Origin: Pseudoselenomonas ruminis
GTDB taxonomy: Bacteria; Bacillota; Negativicutes; Selenomonadales; Selenomonadaceae
Direction: 5' to 3'
DNA length: 53,963 bases
NCBI RefSeq assembly: GCF_008271295.1
Contig: NZ_VTOY01000014.1
Coordinates: 1 to 53,963, forward strand
This document shows, piece after piece, positions 17,001-23,075 of the stretch (position 1 is the first letter of the stretch; each line of letters begins with the position of its first letter). The notes under the pieces are model-generated. The model did not search any database. It was not told where the DNA came from and worked only from the letters and a program-made list of their open reading frames with translations. Made by a program: the position numbers and the translations under genes.

Positions 17001-18711
17001 GGCTGAATCCATCCGGGAAGGCGGCGTTGACCCCAGCGAAGACAATATGCTGAAAATCACCAATGAAGGCCGTATGCTGGCCTTGGATGAGCGCATTATC
17101 GACCCCACGCTGCCGGATAATCCGGGTAGCAAGGTCAATAAGTGCATCAAGAATGTCCTCGAAATCTACAAAGCCACCGAGGACAAAAAATCCACCCAGC
17201 TGATTTTCTGCGACAAGTCGGTGCCCAATAAGAAGGAGCCGAACAAGTTCAATGTCTATGATGATATTCGCAGGAAACTGGTGGAGGCAGGTGTGCCAAG
17301 GGAAGAAATCGCCTTCGTGCAGGAGGCCAAGGATGATGAAGCCAAGGAACAGCTCTTTGCCAAGGTAAGAGCCGGGAAGGTGCGTGTACTCTTAGGCGGC
17401 ACGGATAATCTCGGCGTGGGCACCAATGTCCAGGACAAGCTTATTGCCACCCATGACCTTGATGTGCCTTGGCGGCCAGCTGACCTAGAGCAGCGCATGG
17501 GGCGTATCGTTCGCCGGGGCAATGAGAACAAGAATGTAAAGGTCTTCCGCTATGTTACCAAAGGAACCTTCGATGCCTACATGTGGCAGCTCATTGAGAA
17601 TAAGCAGCGCTTTATCTCACAGATTATGTCCTCCAAGATTCCCACAAGGGAGGCCGAGGACTGTGATGAAGTGGTTTTGAGTGCTGCTGAAATCAAAGCG
17701 CTGGCGGCAGGTGATCCCCTGATTAAGGAAAAAATGGACGTGGATAACGCCTATAACCGCTTGAAGATGGACAAGGGGAGCTACCTGAAAAACAGGGAAA
17801 TTATGTCCAAACAGGTAAAAGTAGACCTGCCGAACCGCATTGCCCAGAGTGAAAGCCATTTGGAGGCCCAGCTCAAGAATAAGGAAACGTGGCAGAATAA
17901 CACCCATAAGACCACGAGGCTGGATGGAGAGGCACAGGAAGCCTTTGCCATGACTATAAACGGCGTGAAGTATCTGGATGAGAAAAAGGCTGTGGAGGCA
18001 TTGGAAAAAGCACTTGACCCCATGGCTACCAAGAAATTTACCGGGGAATACAAGGGCTTCAAGCTCTCAACCCAATTTGACTGGATGAATAACTGCCCTT
18101 ACATTCAGGCCGTAAACGCCACCGACTTCCGTATCGATATCTACGGCAGCAAGAAGCGTATTATGACGGCTATCAAGGGGATTGACAAGCAGATTGATAA
18201 ACAAATCACGGAGGAAAAAGAAAATCTGGCAACCTTGAAGCATAACCTCGAAGTGGCCAAGAAGACCATGGAAGCCCCCTATCCAAGGGAAGATGAGTTT
18301 CAAAAATTGAAGGCGCGTTCAGAGGAAATCGACATGATACTGGCTGCTAAGGAAAAAGGCCTCACGAGCGCGAAGGAAATCGAAGGGGATGTGCGCCGGA
18401 GCCGCATTCTGAAGCTGGTGGATAAGGATGGCCATATGGACTTCACCAAGCTGGAAGGAAAAAACGATATAGAAAGGACTTACCTTTTCCGGGCAGCCGA
18501 AGCCCTGACCAAAAACGACAATGCCTATTCCCCTGATAATGCCATGAGCACAGACAAGGGCATAGCCGATTGCATGATTGCCAAGGGTTACGACCTCGAA
18601 AATATCTATAAGACCATTGAGGAGTTGTCTCCTAGCATGATAAAAGCCGTTGATGTGAAACGGCTGGTGGGAGAGAAGACAGAAACTGCCCAGTTGGCAA
18701 TGGCTAGATAA
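11002..18711 (+). CDS. LtrC-like / N6-DNA methylase / SNF2-type helicase giant protein
   Basis: A 2569-residue transfer protein of the kind found on Firmicute conjugative elements. Residues 1-215 are LtrC-like (HKYGLTQQINLF, AIWEKLGRKV). About 219-366 is a low-complexity Gly/Glu/Asp linker that overlaps a second gene in another frame. Near 729 comes a methylase motif I (LEPSCGNGRFL) and near 794 motif IV as SNVPFG rather than NPPF, so catalysis may be altered. Near 1667 is Walker A (SVGAGKT), near 1834 a DEAH box, then ATGTPVSN and, near 2164, the arginine-finger motif QRMGRIVRRG. The start at 11002 has AGGAGG 7 bases upstream. It probably protects or processes incoming DNA; the role is inferred. 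Confidence 0.85.
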   Translation: MISKNALMTEADRFILDMQSNQQRYIDFLSTMGKYHKYGLTQQINLFFHAPAGASGAVATKAIWEKLGRKVADNAKPIPIITGSEYQEHVEEVFDVSATEGYQGEKLTWEYDEQKCKAYMDEHFPGPSDLSMPQRILNFAKSYTEALPWVEDKELTALSTAYVIMERLGYDAEDEIGLELMLHDWEDVNVEKTLATVNDASKMVLSQIGDYIRKAERQNDNGRTDGNRAGISGNAHPLGHGGQGEGRADEGAGRVRPADGEGQGNEAADEPDARTVVGDLGEVHGGRETSPVDRNSPERESAADAGTGGHGVQPEVRADEGGNEEETGPEPHIPAEGLHGVHEGNNGDGGRDSVSAGPAADESGVTEEPSTHITVTKASLHPVRTPNGGVAWVPEDVTEKEVTVDAAGKVTEESEPAAVPEDKQEKEDKAPADEEVDIGYPKPTQAERDMSSKLWAGRVPKGKYLEYSIAALHVEFYRWHQIKEYGGGMYETDGQAMNLVRNHIIATLLNLEKQGLTLPETENTPLPPEYPDNYMKLGTKDYEHRLKFFTKSTIDNLIHELPADFLEEEKETLSEEGGSLDEPAPIEEEEKTPDQENEQEPEKLFTTEDFSHLDFTADMSTTSGKRKVFERNMAAIRTVKRLEDEEREATPEELKVLKSFSGFGGLPEAFDRYNTAWQKEYNELRNNLTDSEYSSARASTLNAHFTPPELIKGIYEGLEKRGFTGGNVLEPSCGNGRFLENMPEGIREASIIHGVELDPITARIAAHIYTDATISNQPFERTTYADGSFDLAISNVPFGEYRITSDVRYKKQRPYIHDYFISKMVDEVRPGGYVVAMTSSGTMDKKSSKAREDIAAKAELVGAIRLPNTAFNSSGTSVTSDILILRKRETPLNITHDKNGEVQGEDANFMSWVYSMPESELGYQNLNHYFSQHPENVLGSLAVVSGPYGDTLTCEPEEGMDLGKQIAEAVANFEGSYEKATEPLEPPVQENTQSGSSFGYAYENGKVVYHNVYGETQDFQSFIHQQMVRDAIISQQGDKKAKGEVLGEEDLTEGRRKKINAVMAKAPELEKKVLSLIHIRDAVKDVFDAQTNGCSNEELSALQDTLNSIYDQHVKNYGHIFRDTELLSSFRHDPACPLMEVLENVDAETGVFLGKADIFTARTVMPSFTPEKAETAMDALAFSMQEKGKVDVGYMASLMPETNVTDILKELTDKKLIFQDYQDGEYKIADEYLSGNVRAKIRYLQEERKKLLLDKELAVANITMPDWQPDFAPEHDLEKRIHDILKDTQQYVRSGNGRIREGDLHQGTIYGLYQLNGNERTFYENHVADREFMLHMAGAMRQISYHFPEEYRNDPVFLLDAFRYGVKSISNQDEAGADIRDMLEHMEPKANVNSYFQPDFVPYYKFLHEKLTAVDYAHLEKQKKEEYKKEIIAAWPAYKTAYDKQVEDIVASRQDEQLSIYEDKLRDIEANIEALEEVKPTDIPSEDIRVTLGATWLPINYVKDFLTEELDLSYSEARKLKIEYSKASGKWHIDNKGGFFNTKIDQIYGTSDINALNLAELALNLKQPHVYKNTEDGKRVINPEATSAAQMKQEDLKRAFADWIMKDEKRAARVTAFYNENFNAVVPREYNGEYLRFPGMNPAIELKDHQKAAIAHTLYGGNTLFAHSVGAGKTYEMIASAMEAKRLGLSQKALMVVPKHLTEQTGAAFMKLYPKAKILVAQPSDFEKKNRKAFVAKVATQNWDAVIMGYTQFERIPITPERRIALQEQRIGEYEDMLDELRANEDSRYSIKQVELMLKKAKERLEKAQDEVEKNKDDMPIYFEELGIDRLYVDEAHNFKNIYVATKMNNVAGIGTSDSVRANDLMDKCQYINEKTNYKGLVFATGTPVSNSMTELYIMQKYLQPQVLKEAGINSFDDWAATFGEAVTGFELKPEGKGFMEKTRFSRFFNLPELMAIVKMTADIKTADMLDLDVPDCEMVVDQIEPTETQSDLVNHLAVRAESIREGGVDPSEDNMLKITNEGRMLALDERIIDPTLPDNPGSKVNKCIKNVLEIYKATEDKKSTQLIFCDKSVPNKKEPNKFNVYDDIRRKLVEAGVPREEIAFVQEAKDDEAKEQLFAKVRAGKVRVLLGGTDNLGVGTNVQDKLIATHDLDVPWRPADLEQRMGRIVRRGNENKNVKVFRYVTKGTFDAYMWQLIENKQRFISQIMSSKIPTREAEDCDEVVLSAAEIKALAAGDPLIKEKMDVDNAYNRLKMDKGSYLKNREIMSKQVKVDLPNRIAQSESHLEAQLKNKETWQNNTHKTTRLDGEAQEAFAMTINGVKYLDEKKAVEALEKALDPMATKKFTGEYKGFKLSTQFDWMNNCPYIQAVNATDFRIDIYGSKKRIMTAIKGIDKQIDKQITEEKENLATLKHNLEVAKKTMEAPYPREDEFQKLKARSEEIDMILAAKEKGLTSAKEIEGDVRRSRILKLVDKDGHMDFTKLEGKNDIERTYLFRAAEALTKNDNAYSPDNAMSTDKGIADCMIAKGYDLENIYKTIEELSPSMIKAVDVKRLVGEKTETAQLAMAR
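11657..12097 (+). CDS. Nested out-of-frame gene, helical protein (146 aa)
   Basis: A complete gene lies inside the giant ORF in a different frame. The product is 146 residues, charged and strongly helical (EQEYQEMLTRWDMEDKAREE, then WSGIWAKYMEEEKPAQWIE, then a C-terminal MEDEIVSLLAQQL). The codons in this frame look like real coding (CTG, GAG, AAG, GCC-rich third positions), whereas the giant protein's frame here gives a repetitive Gly/Asp/Glu/Arg linker. GGCGGAGAG lies 7 bases before the ATG. No family is recognised with confidence. Either both frames are used, or the linker of the larger protein arose by overprinting on this gene. Confidence 0.6.
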   Translation: MTMDELMATEQEYQEMLTRWDMEDKAREERMKELDELDRLTAKAKEMRQQMNLMPGRWSGIWAKYMEEEKPAQWIEILQSGRVQLMLGQVDMEYNQKYEQMKAEMKKKRGLNHIFQQRDFMGYTRAIMAMEDEIVSLLAQQLTNQA

Positions 18712-18720
18712 GAAAGTATA

Positions 18721-18764
18721 GACCAATAAAATACATGAAAATATCTATATGTATTTTATTGGTC
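18721..18764. promoter_or_regulatory. Left palindrome of the abiE cassette (operator candidate)
   Basis: Perfect 16-bp arms, GACCAATAAAATACAT (18721-18736) and its complement (18749-18764), around a 12-base AT-rich loop. It ends 9 bases before an extended -10 (TGCTATAAT; the hexamer is 18773-18778). AbiEi antitoxins are known to repress their own promoter through inverted repeats, so this is the likely operator. A near-identical palindrome follows abiEii. Confidence 0.7.
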
Positions 18765-18797
18765 TATTGTGCTATAATGAGCATGGGGGTGATATAT

Positions 18798-19376
18798 ATG
18801 CCGCAGACAAGACAGGTTATCTGGCATAGACAGGAGCTACTTCGTCATATGACAACTTACAAATTCAAACAGATGGTAGCAAGCGGAGAATTGCAACGCA
18901 TAAGAAAAGGTATCTACAGCTATCGTGACAGCGAGGAACCTGATAATGACATGGTACTGGCACAGCAATTCTTTCCTAATGCTATAATAAGCGTCTTCAC
19001 GGCGGCAAATTTCCATAATCTCACCACAGTTATTCCGCGAACAGTTCAGATGACGCTGCCAAGTAGCGGGACGAGAAAACTATCAATGCCGGATTATCCC
19101 AGCATTGAAATATTCTTTTCTAGCGAAAAAAGCATTTCACTGGGAATGGAGCAGGTTGAAGTGGATGCTCATACAGTGAATATCTACAATCGAGAACGTA
19201 CTGTATGTGATATGTTCCGATACCTGAACAAAACTGGAATAGATACCGCAATAGAAGTATTTAAGAATTACATGGGAGATATACGAAATAGAGATATAAA
19301 TCTTCTGTTGGATTATGCGAAACAACTTAGGGTATATAAATATATCAGCCAATATGTGGAGGTTACGATTGGATGA
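18798..19376 (+). CDS. abiEi: AbiEi antitoxin (type IV toxin-antitoxin)
   Basis: AbiEi-family transcriptional regulator and antitoxin of 192 residues. The N-terminal winged helix (FKQMVASGELQRIRKGIYSY) is the AbiEi signature, and the C-terminal part contains RERTVCDMFRY. AbiEi counters the AbiEii nucleotidyltransferase without direct contact in known systems and represses the operon. The true start is the ATG at 18798 with GGGGGTGAT upstream; an in-frame reading from 18735 begins inside the palindrome and upstream of the promoter, so it is rejected. The stop overlaps the next start (ATGA), indicating coupling. Confidence 0.88.
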   Translation: MPQTRQVIWHRQELLRHMTTYKFKQMVASGELQRIRKGIYSYRDSEEPDNDMVLAQQFFPNAIISVFTAANFHNLTTVIPRTVQMTLPSSGTRKLSMPDYPSIEIFFSSEKSISLGMEQVEVDAHTVNIYNRERTVCDMFRYLNKTGIDTAIEVFKNYMGDIRNRDINLLLDYAKQLRVYKYISQYVEVTIG

Positions 19377-20539
19377 ATGATGTTAGCGTTAAAGAGCGGT
19401 TAAAAAATAAACGTAAAGAAACAGGAAAAAACTTTGATGAATTGCTGGTTTTATACGGAATCGAGCGGTTGCTTTATCGTATTTCCGTATCAGAACACAG
19501 CGACCAATTCATTTTGAAAGGTGGGGCGTTACTCTACACACTGTTGGACAATGATGCCAGAATGACACGTGATATTGATGTACTGGCCAGAAAACTACAG
19601 AATTCAAGGGAAAATATAAAGTCGGTAATGGAATCTATCTGCTCAATAAGTTCAGATGACACACTAACATTTGATAAGGATTCTATTTGTGTAGAGGATA
19701 TAGCGGAAGATGCAGAGTATCATGGAGTTCGTTTTGTTATCACAGCTTACCTGGGCAAAGCGAAAATTCATCTGCAAATGGACATAGGATTTTCTGATGC
19801 AGTTTATCCGGAGCCAAAGAAAATAGAGTTTCCCTCGCTCTTAAAGATGGACAAACCTTATATGTATGCCTATCCAATAGAGGCCGTTATAGCAGAGAAG
19901 TATGAGGCAATGACATCGTTGGGAGACAAAAATAGCAGGTTCAAGGATTTCTACGACATTGTGATGCTTAGTAGAAACTATGACTTTGATGGCAGAGTTT
20001 TACAGGAGGCTATGACAAGTACATTCACAGGAAGAAATACGCAATTTTCTCATCATATCTATACAAACGATTTTGCAGCAAATAAGGAGCGTTTGTGGCA
20101 GGGCTTTAAGAATCGTATTAACAGTAGATTGGAGCTAACTTTTGAAGAAACACTTCGAGAAATAAAAAAATTTATTATGCCAGTACAATTGGCAATCGAG
20201 AAGGGGGAACATTTTTCTGATTTTTGGACGCGGAAAGGTTGGATTACAGCTGAAAAATATAATTCGAATGTAGATAATTCAACTATAGACTTAGAACTGC
20301 TTTACAAAGCTATAGAAAGTATGCCAGATAAAGACCAAGAGATGCTTGACCTTAACCACTTGATAAAAATAGAAAATCGAGAAATGGCAGTGAGTAAAAT
20401 GGTAAACTTTCTGGTTAAATCAGGCAAAACTAATGAAGAAATAACCCATTTACTGTCACAGATAAAGAAGATGGCCATAGATAAATTAAGTCAGCCCCAA
20501 TATGAGTACTTTAGGGACGATAGGTCACATAAAAAGTAA
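19373..20539 (+). CDS. abiEii: AbiEii nucleotidyltransferase toxin with an added C-terminal tail
   Basis: AbiEii toxin of the MNT-like nucleotidyltransferase fold: LKGGALLY near 48-55 and TRDIDVL with Asp67/Asp69 as metal ligands, followed by YPIEAVIAEKYEAM and RFKDFYDI (about 165-200), as in the family. Known members modify tRNA or GTP-related targets and abort phage infection. The usual AbiEii core ends near residue 300. Residues 324-380 form an extra tail about half identical (28 of 57 by eye) to the end of the 509-residue protein at 21318. That suggests a plasmid-specific fusion. A palindromic terminator follows 45 bases downstream. Confidence 0.88.
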   Translation: MNDVSVKERLKNKRKETGKNFDELLVLYGIERLLYRISVSEHSDQFILKGGALLYTLLDNDARMTRDIDVLARKLQNSRENIKSVMESICSISSDDTLTFDKDSICVEDIAEDAEYHGVRFVITAYLGKAKIHLQMDIGFSDAVYPEPKKIEFPSLLKMDKPYMYAYPIEAVIAEKYEAMTSLGDKNSRFKDFYDIVMLSRNYDFDGRVLQEAMTSTFTGRNTQFSHHIYTNDFAANKERLWQGFKNRINSRLELTFEETLREIKKFIMPVQLAIEKGEHFSDFWTRKGWITAEKYNSNVDNSTIDLELLYKAIESMPDKDQEMLDLNHLIKIENREMAVSKMVNFLVKSGKTNEEITHLLSQIKKMAIDKLSQPQYEYFRDDRSHKK

Positions 20540-20584
20540 GGGTATCTACCAGTGTTATCTATCAATTAGTTGCTAATACAGTTT

Positions 20585-20630
20585 CGACCACTAAGATACA
20601 TGTAAATATATTTATGTATCTTAGTGGTCG
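20585..20630. terminator. Right palindrome of the abiE cassette, likely terminator
   Basis: Perfect 17-bp arms (20585-20601 with 20614-20630) around a 12-base AT-rich loop, then TTTTATATTTT. The arms read GACCACTAAGATACAT versus GACCAATAAAATACAT in the left palindrome. Both differences are matched by compensating changes in the opposite arm. Confidence 0.75.
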
Positions 20631-20668
20631 TTTTATATTTTGGGTTTACAATGATACACTTGGCGTAT

Positions 20669-20697
20669 TTGCAACAAAAGTCCTTTTGTGGTAGAAT
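20669..20697 (+). promoter_or_regulatory. Promoter with a palindromic operator in its spacer
   Basis: TTGCAA (20669-20674), a 17-base spacer and TAGAAT (20692-20697). The spacer holds ACAAAAG-TC-CTTTTGT (20674-20689), a palindrome placed exactly where a repressor would block polymerase. It drives the H1-like gene at 20746. Confidence 0.7.
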
Positions 20698-20745
20698 TTT
20701 TCAGGGATTATAAACAACTATGAATTTTTAGGGGAGGAATTCTAT

Positions 20746-21162
20746 TTGGCTACGACTAAGAAAACGACAACGGTAAAGAAGACTGCAACTGCTGCCGCAA
20801 AAAAGGCAGTAAAGACGGTTGCTGCCAAGGTTGCCGATGCGGCAGTGACTACTGCTGTTACAAAGGCTAAGGCCACTACTAAGAAAGTTGCTGGGAAGAA
20901 ACAGCATGTATTTATCTTCTTCAACTGCAATGACAATAAGGATGCGCATTCCATGAATGCCCGTTACAACAATGAGGTTTTCGCAGATACGACTTCCGGC
21001 AGAAAAGCATTGTTGGCAAAGGTTGAAGCAGAAGTAGTTGCTGGTCGCGTAAATATTGCGGACAAAGATGCAGTGGAGCATGATATTCTCAAGGGTGACC
21101 CCACTGAAGCCAGCAGCAAGATTCAGTATGGCGATATTGAACGCATGATATTCATGGCATAA
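20746..21162 (+). CDS. Histone H1-like Lys/Ala-rich protein with a small C-terminal domain
   Basis: 138 residues in two parts. The first 50 are Lys/Ala/Thr-rich (repeats like KKTATAAAKKAVKTVAAKV), as in bacterial H1-like and DNA-compacting tails. The last 85 form a small folded-looking domain (HVFIFFNCNDNKDAHSMNARYNNEVF, GRVNIADKDAVEHDIL) that is not recognised. It probably binds DNA non-specifically and could coat the plasmid. The start is a TTG with GGGGAGG 8 bases upstream. It is a single-gene unit with its own regulated promoter and two hairpins after it. Confidence 0.65.
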   Translation: MATTKKTTTVKKTATAAAKKAVKTVAAKVADAAVTTAVTKAKATTKKVAGKKQHVFIFFNCNDNKDAHSMNARYNNEVFADTTSGRKALLAKVEAEVVAGRVNIADKDAVEHDILKGDPTEASSKIQYGDIERMIFMA

Positions 21163-21199
21163 ATCAAAGTGGCTCTCTGTAAAAGAGGGCCACTTTGAT
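21163..21199 (+). terminator. Hairpin directly after the H1-like gene
   Basis: 11-bp arms ATCAAAGTGGC (21163-21173) and GCCACTTTGAT (21189-21199), with further CTCT/AGAG pairing inside. There is no T-run, so it may protect the 3' end rather than terminate. Confidence 0.5.
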
Positions 21200-21213
21200 A
21201 ATACGAACCTTCC

Positions 21214-21243
21214 AAGAAGCTGTCTTTGACGGCTTCTTTTTTT
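21214..21243 (+). terminator. Intrinsic terminator
   Basis: GAAGCTGTC pairs with GACGGCTTC (one G-U pair) around a TTT loop and is followed by seven T. It isolates element D from upstream transcription. Confidence 0.85.
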
Positions 21244-21246
21244 GCG

Positions 21247-21294
21247 TTGAGTAAAATATTGTATAGTTTTTCAGCCCCTAATCAGATTTACAAT
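21247..21294 (+). promoter_or_regulatory. Shared promoter module, copy D
   Basis: TTG plus core AGTAAAATATTGTATAGTTT (21250-21269), then 18 bases from the end of AGTTTT to TACAAT (21289-21294). The sequence between is also close to copy C, including CAGATT just before the -10. The gene start at 21318 follows with an AGGAGG site. Confidence 0.7.
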
Positions 21295-21317
21295 TACCCC
21301 ATAGGAGGCGATTGTAA

Positions 21318-22847
21318 ATGCTATATGTTGCAAGGGACGGTGCCGGGGACATTACGGCTATCTGTAATAACCCGACCACCGCCGAAAATCTACGGGCACT
21401 CATTGACGATAGTATCGAGGAAGTGCCAACTGCCGGAGCAGCAGAGGATTATGTTTTTACCATTAACGGCAAGGCTGGTTCCCAGCATATTGCCACCAAC
21501 GAAGCGGAGGTAGTGGATTTCATCACTTCCACACCGGGCATCGAGTTCAAGAAAGACAGTCAGTTTTACGGCCTGCCGCAGGATGAAGCCATGGCGGCTA
21601 TTCAGATTTGGCTGGATGATGGCCACATGGCCAACGAACTAACCGAAGAGTTAAACGGTGCCTTAGTAAGTGAGTATAGGATAAACACCATATATTCCAA
21701 TGCTGCCCCCATGCTGGAAGGGCGAGACATTGACACTGCATTTAAAGAAATGTATGGCCAAGATTACCATGAGACAGCAGAAAAGGAGAAACCCATTATG
21801 AATCAGTACATGAATGAAGAACCAGAGATGGATGAAGCAAACATCGCCAGCATGATTGCTTCTATGGAAGGTTATATGGAAGATGTCAAGGAAGCGGCCC
21901 CGGCAGAGGCTTATGAACAAGTTGCTGCACCGGCAGAGGAACTTAAACAGCACATTGAAGATTGCCGAACTGCAGAAGAATGCTTTGGGCCTGAGCCTGC
22001 AATCTGGGAGGGGTATCAGCCCAAGCATGAGGAAGTATGCGACAGCTTAGATAATCTTTCCAAAACCTACCAGTCTGAAAACACCTCTACGGAAGCCAAG
22101 GCCGTAGCCTTAGACCACAGCACAGCTGCCTTGAAAAATGCCAATAATTACCTTGTGGAGCAGCTTACTGCGGTGGAGCGGCGTAATCAGGACATGCTGC
22201 GAGAAATGCAGGAACTCCGGCAGGAGCTGGCAGATATGCGTGCTTCCGTACAAGGGTACTCACCGGAGAAATTTGCCCAGAGCATGGCGGTGGCCATCAA
22301 ATTCTTGGAGGAAGCCAATGGTATCTATAAACATGCCCAGCAGCCCGGACGGAACTATGGAAAACTCTACAAGCATACACGGCGTACCGTTCACAAAGTA
22401 TACCGAGATGTGATTGATACTCCAAAGCGCATCAGAAATGCGGTCAAAGACAAGGCATATAGCGTAGTAGACAGCGGCATCCGCAAGATTGCCCGTGTCT
22501 TTGACAAAGGCCTCCAGAGCTTGCAGGAGAAAAAAGATAAGCTCATGGAAAAATCAGCAGCCATCAATGAAAAGAGAGATGCCATTTATGGCAGAAAAGC
22601 AGCCCCAATTCAGCCGGAAACGCCTGCAGAAGAAAAAGCAGACAACCACATGCTTAACCTGAACAGCCTTCTAAAGGATGAAAACCGGGATAAAGCCGTA
22701 AGCCAGCTGGTAGATTTTCTGGTAAAGGCAGGGAAAAAGCAAGATGGTATTACCAACCTGCTTTCCGAAGTCAAAGTCAAAGCTATGGCTGAAATGCAGA
22801 AACCGGAATACAAAGCCGTTCAGGCAGAGGCATCTACTACAAGATAA
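21318..22847 (+). CDS. Coiled-coil plasmid protein with a tail shared with AbiEii (509 aa)
   Basis: Not recognised as a whole. Residues 1-170 look globular, and 180-260 are acidic. Residues 280-320 form a strong coiled coil (VERRNQDMLREMQELRQELA), and 350-430 are basic and helical (RTVHKVYRDVIDTPKRIRNA). The last 65 residues contain the LNSLLKDENRDKAVSQLVDF module also present at the end of AbiEii. AGGAGG lies 9 bases before the ATG. As first gene of the element-D operon (this, a 68-residue protein, ArdC, a 170-residue protein), it is probably produced on entry into a new host or during transfer. Function unknown. Confidence 0.65.
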   Translation: MLYVARDGAGDITAICNNPTTAENLRALIDDSIEEVPTAGAAEDYVFTINGKAGSQHIATNEAEVVDFITSTPGIEFKKDSQFYGLPQDEAMAAIQIWLDDGHMANELTEELNGALVSEYRINTIYSNAAPMLEGRDIDTAFKEMYGQDYHETAEKEKPIMNQYMNEEPEMDEANIASMIASMEGYMEDVKEAAPAEAYEQVAAPAEELKQHIEDCRTAEECFGPEPAIWEGYQPKHEEVCDSLDNLSKTYQSENTSTEAKAVALDHSTAALKNANNYLVEQLTAVERRNQDMLREMQELRQELADMRASVQGYSPEKFAQSMAVAIKFLEEANGIYKHAQQPGRNYGKLYKHTRRTVHKVYRDVIDTPKRIRNAVKDKAYSVVDSGIRKIARVFDKGLQSLQEKKDKLMEKSAAINEKRDAIYGRKAAPIQPETPAEEKADNHMLNLNSLLKDENRDKAVSQLVDFLVKAGKKQDGITNLLSEVKVKAMAEMQKPEYKAVQAEASTTR

Positions 22848-22865
22848 GCGAAGGGAGAACGTACC

Positions 22866-23072
22866 ATGAATGAAACAAACTGCACCATGACCGAGGAAGA
22901 AATCAAGGCACAGGGCGTAATGGAGGCAGAGGATGCTGAAGAAACCATCACGGATGAAAACTTTGCCGAAGCTGCCGAGAAGAATGTTTGGGACGGCGAA
23001 AAATGGGTGACAGAGGAACAGTATAACCGGGATATTATGGCAGCTTTTGAAGCACAGAAAGGAGGCAAGTAA
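22866..23072 (+). CDS. Small acidic protein (68 aa)
   Basis: A 68-residue, very acidic product (TEEEIKAQGVMEAEDAEETITDE cluster, then NVWDGEKWVTEEQYNRDIM). GAAGGGAGAAC lies before the ATG, and the gene ends 3 bases before the ArdC-like gene. Small acidic proteins next to antirestriction genes can be DNA mimics, but nothing here proves that. No family is recognised. Confidence 0.6.
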   Translation: MNETNCTMTEEEIKAQGVMEAEDAEETITDENFAEAAEKNVWDGEKWVTEEQYNRDIMAAFEAQKGGK

Positions 23073-23075
23073 ATC

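Noticed and set aside
18735-18797. N-terminal extension of AbiEi
   Set aside because: It starts inside the palindrome and upstream of the TATAAT box. The family N-terminus matches the ATG at 18798.
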